DNA of 36,409 bases from an uncultured Clostridia bacterium (GTDB lineage: Bacteria > Bacillota > Clostridia > Oscillospirales > Ruminococcaceae). The notes beneath the pieces are model-generated. The model was not told the origin of the DNA. It did not search any database and saw only the letters and a program-made list of their open reading frames with translations. A program made the translations under genes and the position numbers. Positions 18,050 through 27,907 of this stretch are shown one piece after another; position 1 is the stretch's first letter, and each line of letters begins with the position of its first letter. The stretch covers positions 1 to 36,409 of the forward strand of contig CAMWMN010000011.1 in assembly GCA_947175385.1 (NCBI GenBank), given 5' to 3'.

Positions 18050-18160
18050 ACACAAAATACAGGGGGTGCGCCAAAGTTGCTATACTCTATAGCAATCTTG
18101 GCAAAACTCCGTTTTGCTAAGATTTGCCATATCGCTAGGGACACCCTAGAACCCGTGGAT
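18050..18160. other. Putative oriT: three successive inverted repeats upstream of the relaxase gene
   Basis: TTGCTATA ctc TATAGCAA (18077-18095); CTTGGCAAAAC tcc GTTTTGCTAAG (18097-18121); CTAGGG aca CCCTAG (18135-18149). Confidence 0.6.
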
Positions 18161-18222
18161 TTTCTTGAAAAAATTTTCTCGTTTTCGCTTTCGCTTTTCG
18201 GGAAAATTTTTTCAAAAAAATC

Positions 18223-18343
18223 AAAAAACCTCGCCTAAAATATTTCACATTCTGTGAAAACTTTTTCGGATTTTTATTTCAAAAATATTTTCGATTCTCG
18301 AAAAATTTTTGAAAAAATCCGCGCTATCGCGGCGAGGTTTTTT
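18223..18343. repeat. Long structured palindromic region between the DUF3991 gene and oriT/relaxase
   Basis: Outer AAAAAACCTCGCC (18223-18235)/GGCGAGGTTTTTT (18331-18343). Inner TTTCACA ttc TGTGAAA (18243-18259) and CGGATTT..CG attct CG..AATCCG (18267-18321). Confidence 0.7.
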
Positions 18344-18382
18344 GCCGACCTAGGGGCTTCGCCCCTAAAACCCTTTTTCAAA

Positions 18383-19294
18383 TTACCGATGAGAATGCGT
18401 AGATTTTGGCGGCGATTTTTGCTGCGTTTGCGCTAAATTCCGTGTGGATTTTTGAAGCAGTTCATTGTAATCTTTAACATTGTTTTCCTCTAAAATTCTG
18501 CGGCACGGAATCAAATTATTTGTTTCCGTGAATTTAATTCCCTTCTCGTCATTGTCCACACACGAGTAAATTTTCATTCCGCTTTCTGCGATTTTTTTGA
18601 GCGAATTTTGTTTCAATCCTGCCATTGAAACCAACACGGAATTTTGAATTTTATCTTGATTCGCAAGCTGTTTGAAACTCAGCAAATCAATCGCGGATTC
18701 AAAAACATAACACTTTTGCGGGATTCCAATAGTCACGGCGAACACGCTTTCGCCGGTTCCCTCCGCAACTCCTTTGAAGCGTTTTTCGGAATTTGTGCCT
18801 TGAATTTCCGCGCCGACTATTTTTCCGTTCTCGTCACGGTGGACGAAAACCGCGTTTCCGCGCGTGTCTTGATACAGGAGTTTATCGCGCGCCAATTGCG
18901 AAACAATTTCGGAATTTATTCCGCGCGTTTTGCAAAGATACGCGAAAACTTTTTTCATATTATCCGCTTTTTCGGGCATAACCAATTCTTTTTTCTGTGC
19001 CGAAAAAGAATTGGTTTCGTGGCGCGGAGTGTGTGAAATTTCGCTGCCTGTCAATTCGCGGACGGCGGTTTTGAAATCCATTTCCAACATTTCCGTCAAG
19101 CAGTTTATCGCGTTGCTTCCGCCCTTGTTCGCGGAAAAACACGTCCACTGATTCGTATTGACATTGATGTAAAATCCGCCGAATCCCTTGACGTGCAGCT
19201 CGTCTTTTTTTAACTCGCAATCATACCCGTGCGTCTGAAAGTACTCCGCGAGGTTTGCACCGCGCGACGTTTCCACCTGCTCTTTCCATTCCAT
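18383..19294 (-). CDS. DUF3991 and TOPRIM domain-containing protein
   Basis: Zinc-ribbon-poor primase-like N-terminus, DENGKIVGAEIQGTNSEKRFKG, CYVFESAIDLLSF, YSCVDNDEKGIKF. Confidence 0.85.
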   Translation of the reverse strand: MEWKEQVETSRGANLAEYFQTHGYDCELKKDELHVKGFGGFYINVNTNQWTCFSANKGGSNAINCLTEMLEMDFKTAVRELTGSEISHTPRHETNSFSAQKKELVMPEKADNMKKVFAYLCKTRGINSEIVSQLARDKLLYQDTRGNAVFVHRDENGKIVGAEIQGTNSEKRFKGVAEGTGESVFAVTIGIPQKCYVFESAIDLLSFKQLANQDKIQNSVLVSMAGLKQNSLKKIAESGMKIYSCVDNDEKGIKFTETNNLIPCRRILEENNVKDYNELLQKSTRNLAQTQQKSPPKSTHSHR

Positions 19295-19351
19295 AAAATC
19301 AGTCCCTTCATAAAAAATGCCCCGACTTTTCATCGGGGCATTATAAAATTA

Positions 19352-20340
19352 TCATCTGCCGCGTTTCGGCGGATTTGGTTTTTTCGGAGGAATTTCGCCA
19401 TCGTGTCCGTTAAGATTTTCGCTATCGTCAATCGCGACTTCATCAACTTTCTCGATGTTGAGTTCCTTGTTCAACTTCTCCAGACGCGCGGATTTTTCGC
19501 GCAGCTCGTCTGCGTACTCGAACGGTGCGTCCTTGGTGCGTTCCGCTTCGGTGAGATTTCTTTGCGCGTACTCAAGCTCATTTTGCAGACTCGAAATTTT
19601 CTTGTCAATACCGATTTTCAGAATGTTTTCAAGCCGCGTTATATTTCCCATATCACTGTCGAGATTTGTTTCCGAATCGTAAGTCAGACCGTCATCTCGA
19701 TGCAGAAAAAGATTTGGAGCAGCCGCAAAATTCACTGTCAGTGAGAGCTTAAATCCGCAGTATTCGCCGATTTCCGTATTGGTTTTAGACTTTCATAACT
19801 GCCATTATTTCACGCCTTAGAGCTTCTCCCGCTTTGGCGCGTTCGGTGTAGATTTTTCCGCCGATTTGCACGGAAAATTCACCGTCCGGCAGCACGTTTT
19901 TCTCTGCAGTCTCTTTGTCGGCTTTTGCTTTAGGCAGCGCGATTTCCGTAATCCTTTGAATGCTCGCGCTATATCCCGCGATTCTGTCTTGCAATTCGAA
20001 TCTATGTTTTTGATGTTTGCTTTCAAGCAGCCGCAGCCGCGCAACATTATTATCCAATTCGATTTTCTCCTTGATTCGCGGGTCGCCGCTTGCGATAGCT
20101 TGCATCTCGGAATAATTCAGAACCATCTCGTCAACGTCGCTGCACGTTCTCACTGGGCAGAAGCTGCCTCCAAGAGTTTTCCCGGTCATAATCTGAGAAA
20201 TAAATTTCTGCTTGTTGACGATGATGGACATCATATACGAATCGAACGTCTTTTCAGTCAGATAGTTGAACACCCGAACGCTTTTATTTTCGTTGCCGCG
20301 CCGGACAATTCGTCCTAAACGCTGCTCCAAATCTGTTGAA
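19352..20340 (-). pseudogene. C-terminal remnant of LtrC-like N6-methylase/SNF2-helicase protein, frameshifted
   Basis: STDLEQRLGRIVRRGNENKSVRVFNYLTEKTFDSY...VNKQKFISQIMTGK then, in another frame, SKTNTEIGEYCGFKLSLTVNFAAA...NITRLENILK...PFEYADELREKSARLEKLNKELN. Confidence 0.8.
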
Positions 20341-20377
20341 CATACTTTACGGTACATCTGGATAATCGAGTGTATGA

Positions 20378-20414
20378 CATCACAACAAAAAAGAACCCCG
20401 CCGATTTGTAATCG
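20378..20414. terminator. GC-rich hairpin at the edge of the insert
   Basis: GAACCCCGCCGATttgtaATCGGCGGGGGTTC. Confidence 0.6.
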
Positions 20415-20555
20415 GCGGGGGTTCAAGCAAATACAGAAAGGCTGCGCAGAAAACTACGCAGCCTTTCTTGTCATATTCGTTGGGGTTTGAAATCAATGCA
20501 GAGGCAATGATATTAGAAAAAATACAAATTAGCCTAATAAAATTGGAGCTTGTTA

Positions 20556-21217
20556 TTATGTTCCAAACGGACAAGCGACCATGCAAAGACCGCAAGCATT
20601 TTTTCTTCCATGTGTTTTAATATATAAACTTCTTTTTTCGTTACATAACCTATAATCTATTATATCACTTCTTAATGAATTGATATTCCATTGTACATCA
20701 TGCAATGCTTTATATGGGCAAACATCAACACATTTATTGCAATTTTCAGGACAATTACTCTTTAAGATTTTGTTACCATAAACAAATTGTTCATTTATTA
20801 AGATTACAGATAGCCTTATTCTTGGTCCATATTTTTTTGTAATAACAACATCATTTTTTCCAATCCAACCTAATCCAACATTTACTGCCGCAAACTTGAA
20901 AGAAAAAGGAGCTATCAAATCTACCTCGTTGTTTTGCGCAACAGATGGAATATAATATTTCGCTTTATTTTCATCAAGCATTTTTGCAGTTGTGCTAAAA
21001 TTTTTTCCAATACTTTTTTAGCATCTTGAATACCCTTTTCAAACTTTTCTTCAGAATATGTTTCAATTGTAAGTTGTTCCCCGTAAGGGACTGCAAATAC
21101 TAAAGCAGATTTATATGTATTTGCATATTCACTGTATGCAATATTTGTTAATCCATAAATAACTTCCGGATATTCTAAAAATATATTGCGAATATTCTTT
21201 TCAACCATGTAAACCAC
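20556..21217 (-). pseudogene. Epoxyqueuosine reductase-like (QueG-like) 4Fe-4S protein, split by a frameshift
   Basis: Frame 1 ends ...KKVLEKILAQLQK; frame 2 continues MLDENKAKYYIPSVAQ...FSFKFAAVNVGLGWIGKNDVVITKKYGPRIRLS...CPENCNKCVDVCPYKAL...CGLCMVACPFG. Confidence 0.75.
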
Positions 21218-21309
21218 CTCAAAAAACTTCCTATTTATCTGTGAGTTCTTCGATATACAAATTATACCACATTATCCGCTATTTGTCAAAAAATTTTGCA
21301 GATTTATTC

Positions 21310-21627
21310 CTAAAATTCACTATCAAATATCATTGCTGAGTTCCTCTCCAAGTCCTTCAAAGCGTCAACCGCCTGATTAAGCACAAGCTGATACATCGCG
21401 TTGCGGATCGAGCTTGTAATGCTGGCATCGGAGCTTGACGTGACCTCCGCGATATATTCATCAACCGTTCTATAGCGGTCTAAATAACGGCACACGGCAT
21501 TCAGAAAACTTCCCTCGTATTTCCCCGAAAGCTTGTAATCGTCCTCTATATTGCTGTCGGCTTGTTCAAGCAGCAAGTTGATGATCCGCAGCCGATTGTT
21601 ATTTTCTTTTATCGGACTTATAAGCAT
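21310..21627 (-). CDS. hypothetical protein
   Basis: Provided ORF in the insert; no family recognised. Confidence 0.45.
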   Translation of the reverse strand: MLISPIKENNNRLRIINLLLEQADSNIEDDYKLSGKYEGSFLNAVCRYLDRYRTVDEYIAEVTSSSDASITSSIRNAMYQLVLNQAVDALKDLERNSAMIFDSEF

Positions 21628-21684
21628 ATGTACCGCTATGTCCGAAATTCCTAATTTGTCGCAAATGCTTTTTAATTTCGGCTC

Positions 21685-21915
21685 TTACGTCCGAGCGTTG
21701 TTGCCCCCGATAAGATAATCCGCTGAAACGTCCAAAACGTCTGCCGTTTCCCCCGCAACTATGATGTCGGGTACTCTGTTCTGGCTCTCGTAATACCCCA
21801 CCGAGCTTTTGGAGAAACCGACCTTGTTCGCAAATTCCCCAATGGTAAGACCGCGCTCCAGCCGCAGTTCCTTTAATCTTTTAATGAAAATTTCTCGATA
21901 ATAATCACGTGTCAT
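21685..21915 (-). CDS. XRE family helix-turn-helix regulator
   Basis: FIKRLKELRLERGLTIGEFANKVGFSKSSVGYYESQNRVPD; start placed at MTRDYYREIF. Confidence 0.75.
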   Translation of the reverse strand: MTRDYYREIFIKRLKELRLERGLTIGEFANKVGFSKSSVGYYESQNRVPDIIVAGETADVLDVSADYLIGGNNART

Positions 21916-23779
21916 AATTTCCCAAAGCGCAGAGCAGATTATAATCGTTATCATCGCTGAAAACGGAAGAATTTTCGCGGAAATTTACATCCCCGTACTG
22001 CTTGACAAAACTGTCGTACTGCTCGTTAAGCGCGGTCTGGAGCGTGGAAAGCTCCTCATCGGAGCAGCGGTTCTCTTGTGCGGTAATCACTCCGCGCTCC
22101 TCGGCGCGCTTTTCCTCGCGCCGCGACTTGACAATATCCCGCTGCAGACGCATTACCGCGCGGTCGAGCTGTTCTGCTAGCCCGGCTCGGGTTGCCAAAT
22201 ACGCTCCGGGAACTGGTTCGCAGGTTGCCTCTTGCCCGATTCTCCCGGACGTCATTTGCATTTTTCCGAGAATCATTTCGGGGTGGTCAACAAAATACTG
22301 ATTCACGGAAATTCCCTCGGAAATTTCGGCAGTGTAGCACCAATCGGGATTTTCCACCGCCATTTTCTCGCGCTTTGCAGAAAAATAATATCGCTCGTGA
22401 CTTCCGTTCCCGCGTTCGCGAACGCGTTATTCGGCAGACGAATCGCACCCACCAAATTCGCGCGTTTCGCCAGATATTCGCGCACCTTGGAATTGGCTTT
22501 ATCAAGCGTTCCTTTGGACGGTTACAAACGCGACAATTCCTCCCGATGCAACCTTGTCGAGCGTTTTCGCAAAGAAGTAGTCGTGAATCAGAAAATGTTC
22601 CTTGTCGTAACGTTTATCCGCAACGGAATAATTTCCAAACGGCACATTTCCGACCGCGAGGTCGAAAAAATTGTCCGGAAAATCTGTGCTTTCAAAGCCG
22701 TTGATTTGGATTTCCGCGTTTGGGTAGAGCTGCTGCGCGATTCTCCCGGTTATGCTGTCAAGCTCCATGCCGAACAGCTTGCTGTCGCTCATTTTATCGG
22801 GAATGCAGCCGAAAAAGTTCCCGATTAGGACATTTCCCGACTTAAATCCCATATTCCCGACCGCCTTGTAAATCACGTTTATCACGGTCGTGGAGGTGTA
22901 ATGCGCGTTCAGAGTGCTGCTGCGCGCCGCCGTGTATTCCTCGTCTGTCAGCAGCTCCTTCAGCTTCGAGAATCCCTTTGTCCACGCGGAGTTTTCGCTG
23001 TCAAACACCTGCGAAATTCCGCCCCAACCGACATACTGCGCAAGGATTTTCTGCTCGTCGGGAGTCGCAGTTCTACCCTCGGATTCAATGGATTTCAGCG
23101 TTTTTATCGCGTTAACGTTTGCGCGAAATTTTGCCTTTGCTCCACCCTCGATGGTGCTTTCGTCAGTAATCGTGAAGTTCCTGCTGATTTCGGGAAAGTC
23201 ATCAGACCGCTCCATTGTGACGTTTTCGGAGGTTAATTGTTGCTCAACAATTTTCGGAACAGCCACCAGATACTCGCCCCCGTCCTTTGTCAAATGCTCT
23301 TTCCAATGCCCGAAAATGCTGCTCACGGACTGAATTGAATCCTTGTCTGCGTTCTCAAAATCAATCGAAAAATCACCGCCTATTTCAGTGATTATCCACA
23401 CATTTCCGTCGTATCTTACATAGTCGCCGACCTGCAATTCATCAACACTTTTGGGATTTTCGGACGGCAGAAATTCCGGGGAAATCTCGGAGGATTTGCG
23501 CAGCGTGGGAGTTTGTTCCGCGTCAATAAGGTCGTGCATACGGTCGTAGTCCTCCTTGCTCATTCGGTTGGGGTCGTATGCGTAAGGGTCGAAATTCTCC
23601 TCCGGGGCGTAGGTATACTCATCATACGGGATTCCGTTTTCGTGCGCAAATTCCGCGCGCGAGGAATTTAGGAATGCCTCACGGATTTCTGCATTATAGT
23701 ACAAAATTGTACTACGCGCGTCTACCGCCTTTGCCAATTCGGGATTTTCGATTTCGCACTCAATAGGAGCTTTTTGCAA
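21905..23779 (-). pseudogene. N-terminal remnant of LtrC-like N6-methylase/helicase protein, with frameshifts and truncation
   Basis: ILAQYVGWGGISQVFD, LNAHYTSTTVINVIYKAVGNMGF, FDLAVGNVPFGNYSV, then SKGTLDKANSKVREYLAKRANLVGAIRLPNNAF in a second frame and VENPDWCYTAEISEGISVNQYFVDHPEMILGKM in a third. Confidence 0.85.
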
Positions 23780-23848
23780 CGCTTCGCGAACGTTCTCGTT
23801 CTCGGCAGTCAGCTTGTAAACATAATCTTTCCAAGATTCATCTCTATA

Positions 23849-23895
23849 AAATCTGTTGCGTTTTCACTTCGGTGGTCCGAATCCACCCGCATCCA
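23849..23895 (+). repeat. attR-like partial tRNA-Tyr (3' half)
   Basis: Identical to tRNA-Tyr 10644-10690 except G to A in the variable arm. Confidence 0.9.
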
Positions 23896-23919
23896 TCAGC
23901 GCGGTATCCGCGCAGTCGA

Positions 23920-23950
23920 TTCCCAATGAAACGCTCATTGGGAATTTTTT
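23920..23950 (+). terminator. Terminator downstream of attR (probably the displaced original tRNA terminator)
   Basis: TTCCCAATGA aacgc TCATTGGGAA TTTTTT. Confidence 0.75.
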
Positions 23951-24199
23951 GTTTTCGCTGTAAGGTTGAAGCGATAATCTTATTTGTCGGCGAATCGCAG
24001 TTGAGGAAAAAGTCCTTGCTTTCGCAAGGGCTTTTTTGCTCAGCGCAAAGGCATTTGCGGCTCGCCTTTGTCGAACCGCGAATGCTCTTTGCCGGCGCAC
24101 TTTTTCCTTTGCGAACCACTTCGCGAAACCTGAAAAACTGCGCGGAGTAGTTCCTCTCAAATAAGGTAACCCCCCCACTCCGGCGGGGAGGGTTTTTGT

Positions 24200-24785
24200 T
24201 TATCCCGAATAGCCCTCTTTATACCAAGTGCGCCATTTATCGGCAAAAGGCTCTTTTTCAACTTTACCCGATCTGTCAATATTTATGGAAGAAGGTTTTC
24301 CGGTGTAATTTTCATCGGCATAGACCAGATAAATATTAAAGGCGCGGTCTTCATTGAATTTCAGGGATTCCAAATACGCGTTCATAACCAACAGCATATC
24401 TCCGTCCTCGTCATAGTAAGCCTCAATGTATGAAAAAAACGGGATATATATGTTCTCCGTCATTTTGATATTTATCCCGCAGTCCTGCCAGTGCCGACAC
24501 AAATTCCTCACCGATAATGTCCTTTTCCGACGGTGCGGACAATAGGCTGCCATTTTCGGCATTGAACTTGGCGATATACAGTCCGTCAATGTACAAACCC
24601 TTAAAATAAGACGTTATCTCATCAAAGCTCTCCCTGTTGGAATAATAGTAGTTTTCCACCATGCGATGTTTGGATTTAGCCTTGTCGAATGATATTTTCA
24701 ACAATATAGCCGGAATAACCATTGTCAACAGAATCCATATACAAACCGAAATAAGAACCTTGTATCTTAATTTAACATTTGACAT
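24200..24785 (-). pseudogene. membrane-anchored hypothetical protein interrupted by a frameshift at a T7 run
   Basis: MSNVKLRYKVLISVCIWILLTMVIPAILL...DKYQNDGEHIYPVF (frame 1) continues SYIEAYYDEDGDMLLVMNAYLES...WYKEGYSG (frame 2). Confidence 0.65.
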
Positions 24786-24830
24786 AAATTCCTCCGATAT
24801 TCTTATTATATATTATACTTTCTCTATTCC

Positions 24831-25235
24831 TCACTGAAGAATGATTTCAAAGGAGTAGTCGTTCTGAATTGACTTCAAATGCTCCTGCTGTTCCAAAGTA
24901 AAGTTTGAAACAACAACCGTAAGGTGACATTTACCCTTAAACTTTTCGATTGTGGAATAGTCTTTCATATACACGTTGGTTCTGAATCCCCAACTTGATC
25001 GATCAAAGGAGAAAAACGATTTATCCGTAAATGAAAAGTAAAGAACATCGCCCAGGCGATATTGAGTGCTCTTTGTCGCTGTATTGCAAAAACAAACACA
25101 ATCCAAAATATAATTTTCAGGATCTCCATGATAAGAAAAGTAATATCTTGTTGTTCCACATGTGCGGTCATCCACGGACTCTGCGGTGAACAAGCCGTCA
25201 TACTCTCTCAATGCGTCGGCGAAGTATTCCTTCAT
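24831..25235 (-). CDS. hypothetical protein
   Basis: Provided ORF; no family recognised. Confidence 0.55.
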   Translation of the reverse strand: MKEYFADALREYDGLFTAESVDDRTCGTTRYYFSYHGDPENYILDCVCFCNTATKSTQYRLGDVLYFSFTDKSFFSFDRSSWGFRTNVYMKDYSTIEKFKGKCHLTVVVSNFTLEQQEHLKSIQNDYSFEIILQ

Positions 25236-25594
25236 ATATTCAAATGCCTGTCAATTACCGGCTTCATTATGCATAGCTATAATACATACCGCTCCGCACC
25301 CCGCGCACGAAACGACATAACCAATCGCCGCAAATATTAACGATATAACGCACAAAACCACAACAATTGCTGTACGGACTTTAGACATCGGATTATTTTT
25401 CATACCAAAGCACCGCCCATTCTGTTACATATGTTATAGCTTTTATTTTACCGAATGTCAACATTTATGTTACCTCTGTTACCGAATTGTAAATTATTTG
25501 TAACCGTATTGTAACCTTTTTGATGTAATATCCCCGCGTGAAAAGCGTTATTTAGTATAGGAGCTTAAATTTTACCAATAGGGGAGGAATACAT

Positions 25595-26902
25595 ATGAAA
25601 AAACATTACATAATAATCGCTTTAGCTCTTGCCATATCGCTTACGGGCTGCAGGGAAAATAATGCCGCTCAAACTTTGGGAGCGTTAAACGAACACAACG
25701 CGGAATCCCTCGTTCAGCCAATAAAGCCCGAACCCGCAGAATCAACGGAATCCGAAGAACCCGTTGATTCTGCGAAAGGAGTGGATTCCGAGCCGATAAC
25801 ACCCGTACATATTGAGGACATTCACGATTGGGACGAAAATAACCGCCTTTACAATATTGACGGCATTTATGACAATGTGGAACGTTACGAATCCGAATTT
25901 GAAATGGTTGATGGTCGTAAAGTTCTTTGGAGTGGACTGAACGATCCTTTGGACGAGAAATACGACCCCAACGTTGCAGTGGAGTTTGCAAAAGCGCACT
26001 GGAATGACGGTCTGGACGTCTGCGCGCCGTTCGTTTCGCGCTGCCTGAAAGCGGGCGGGTTGTCCATCGGTTCGCACAGCTCCACGCTGCTGAGTATGCA
26101 GCTCCTGAACTCGGGTCTGGGTTTCGGGCAGTTTGTTCCCGTGAACAGTGACCGCACCGTAACTCTCCCGGACTATGCCGCTCCGGGTGATGTGGTTCAG
26201 GTCTATTGCCCCTACGAGGGAACAATGAATCATTCGCTGTTGTTTGTCGGCAATGACGAGGACGGGCATATGAAGGTGTGCTGTCACAATCTTGCGAACA
26301 GCGGAAAATACGCGTTTAAGGTGGACAGAAGATGTTATGACTGCTCCACTCCGATAACGCAGGTGTTCTTTTATCACTTTTACGGTGAGAACGAAGCGCT
26401 CCCGGACGGGATTTCCCAAGACACGATTCTGTTTGAGGATTCGGGCTATGTGATTCCGAACGAAACCTATGACCGCGAAAAGGCAGCCGCATACGCGCGT
26501 GAAAATCCGTATGACGGATTGGGGCAGCTCGGCGCTGAGCATTTGTGGGCGGCGATTTCCGAGGGAGGAATCAAAGAGGGATACCCGATTCAGACCGCCA
26601 CATTTATGCAGCTTGTCAAGTCGCGGCTTGGCACAATGTATTCCGTGGACATAAACCCCGACCGAACGATTACGCTGCCGAAGTTCGTTCAAGGTGGCGA
26701 CGTCTGTCTGCTCTATTGCCCCGGAGAGGGAATGATTTACAGCTCGTTTATCATCAAGGGTACGGACGAAAAAGGCAGAATGCTCGCGTATTCGTATGAC
26801 AAGGTGAACGATGGCGCTATGCCGTTTCTCGTAGAGAGCGTCTGTCCGTCTGTTGTCTGCGATGGGAATATTACAAGGGCTATGATTTATCATTTTGACT
26901 AA
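25595..26902 (+). CDS. lipoprotein with two tandem amidase-like (amidase_6/NlpC-P60-like) domains
   Basis: Lipobox LTGCR; GLDVCAPFVSRCLKAGGL...NHSLLFVGNDEDG; diverged second repeat 26470-26890; RBS ggggagg. Confidence 0.8.
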   Translation: MKKHYIIIALALAISLTGCRENNAAQTLGALNEHNAESLVQPIKPEPAESTESEEPVDSAKGVDSEPITPVHIEDIHDWDENNRLYNIDGIYDNVERYESEFEMVDGRKVLWSGLNDPLDEKYDPNVAVEFAKAHWNDGLDVCAPFVSRCLKAGGLSIGSHSSTLLSMQLLNSGLGFGQFVPVNSDRTVTLPDYAAPGDVVQVYCPYEGTMNHSLLFVGNDEDGHMKVCCHNLANSGKYAFKVDRRCYDCSTPITQVFFYHFYGENEALPDGISQDTILFEDSGYVIPNETYDREKAAAYARENPYDGLGQLGAEHLWAAISEGGIKEGYPIQTATFMQLVKSRLGTMYSVDINPDRTITLPKFVQGGDVCLLYCPGEGMIYSSFIIKGTDEKGRMLAYSYDKVNDGAMPFLVESVCPSVVCDGNITRAMIYHFD

Positions 26903-26914
26903 GGAGGAAATATT

Positions 26915-27901
26915 ATGAAATCAAGCAATACAATCAACATTTTAGGATTATCGGTAATTCTCGGAATGTCGTTTTTGGGGTGCGCGGACAAGAGCACCGA
27001 AAGCGCGGACAATCCGCAAAGCACTGCGGAAAACAGCTCTATAAATTTGTCGGTTTCCGAAGACTTTGAAAGTTCTGAAGATACCGAAAACTCCGAGCCG
27101 AAAATACCCGATGGAGAGCCGACAAATCTTATCGGGCTGGACGGGAAACCGATTTACACGGGCGAAATCAACACAAACATAACCGACCCGGAAATTATTG
27201 AGCGGCTTTCCGATGATATGTTTTACGAGCAGCCCATAAAGCCCAACGCGATGGTGGATTCGTTCCTGTTTTTCAAGCCCTCAACGGGAATTTCGTACAA
27301 TATCTACGACAATCCCGAGATGTTCGGCGAGGAGGACGGTTTCAGGCATTTTATCGGTGAGAAACCCGAAAATCAGAATGAATGGCAGCGCGTTTACGTT
27401 GGCGATAAAATCTGCGGGCTTACCCTTAAAATCGCCGAAATGGGCTTAGTGAAAAGCGAAGCGGGCAATTACAGTCCAACCAATCGGTATTATTGCGAAT
27501 TTGACGGAACGATTACCTTAACGGGGTATTTGTACGTCAACTCCCCCGCAGAGTGGTACGGTATGCCCGGTGGGGAAATGACGCTGTATTTCTGCGAGGG
27601 AGCGATTCCGATGATTCCAAGCTCGGCAGTGGAAAATATTCCGCCCGAGGAACAGGGATTTACGGATAGCATCATTTTCAATCACGTTGATTTTATGGGG
27701 ACTTCCGAGATTACAAGTCTGGCTCTTGATGAAACGATTGACGAAACCACCGCAGATATGTCGGGAATTTCCCGCGGCGATGTGGTAAAGGTCAAGGCGA
27801 CCTTAAGCAATTTCAAGTACTATGTCAGACCCGATATTACAACATACACAGCGCACCTTGAAAATATCGAAATGATTTCCGATGTAATTGAGAATGGTTA
27901 A
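26915..27901 (+). CDS. putative lipoprotein, paralogue of the next gene
   Basis: Lipobox FLGCA; RBS aaggagg. Confidence 0.75.
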   Translation: MKSSNTINILGLSVILGMSFLGCADKSTESADNPQSTAENSSINLSVSEDFESSEDTENSEPKIPDGEPTNLIGLDGKPIYTGEINTNITDPEIIERLSDDMFYEQPIKPNAMVDSFLFFKPSTGISYNIYDNPEMFGEEDGFRHFIGEKPENQNEWQRVYVGDKICGLTLKIAEMGLVKSEAGNYSPTNRYYCEFDGTITLTGYLYVNSPAEWYGMPGGEMTLYFCEGAIPMIPSSAVENIPPEEQGFTDSIIFNHVDFMGTSEITSLALDETIDETTADMSGISRGDVVKVKATLSNFKYYVRPDITTYTAHLENIEMISDVIENG

Positions 27902-27907
27902 GGGGGT

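Larger units (their letters stand above)
10644..23895. mobile_element. Integrated mobilizable island in tRNA-Tyr (decayed IME/ICE remnant)
   Basis: 47-bp direct repeat of the tRNA-Tyr 3' end at 10644-10690 and 23849-23895 (1 mismatch) encloses relaxase, replication initiator, DUF3991/TOPRIM, LtrC-like and accessory genes. Confidence 0.85.

Noticed and set aside
23864-24178. Minus-strand ORFs over attR and its flank
   Set aside because: They cross a tRNA fragment and several terminator hairpins; product is compositionally odd and unsupported.
25742-26893. 383-aa minus-strand ORF opposite the amidase-like lipoprotein
   Set aside because: No domain or RBS; antisense shadow of a clear coding gene.
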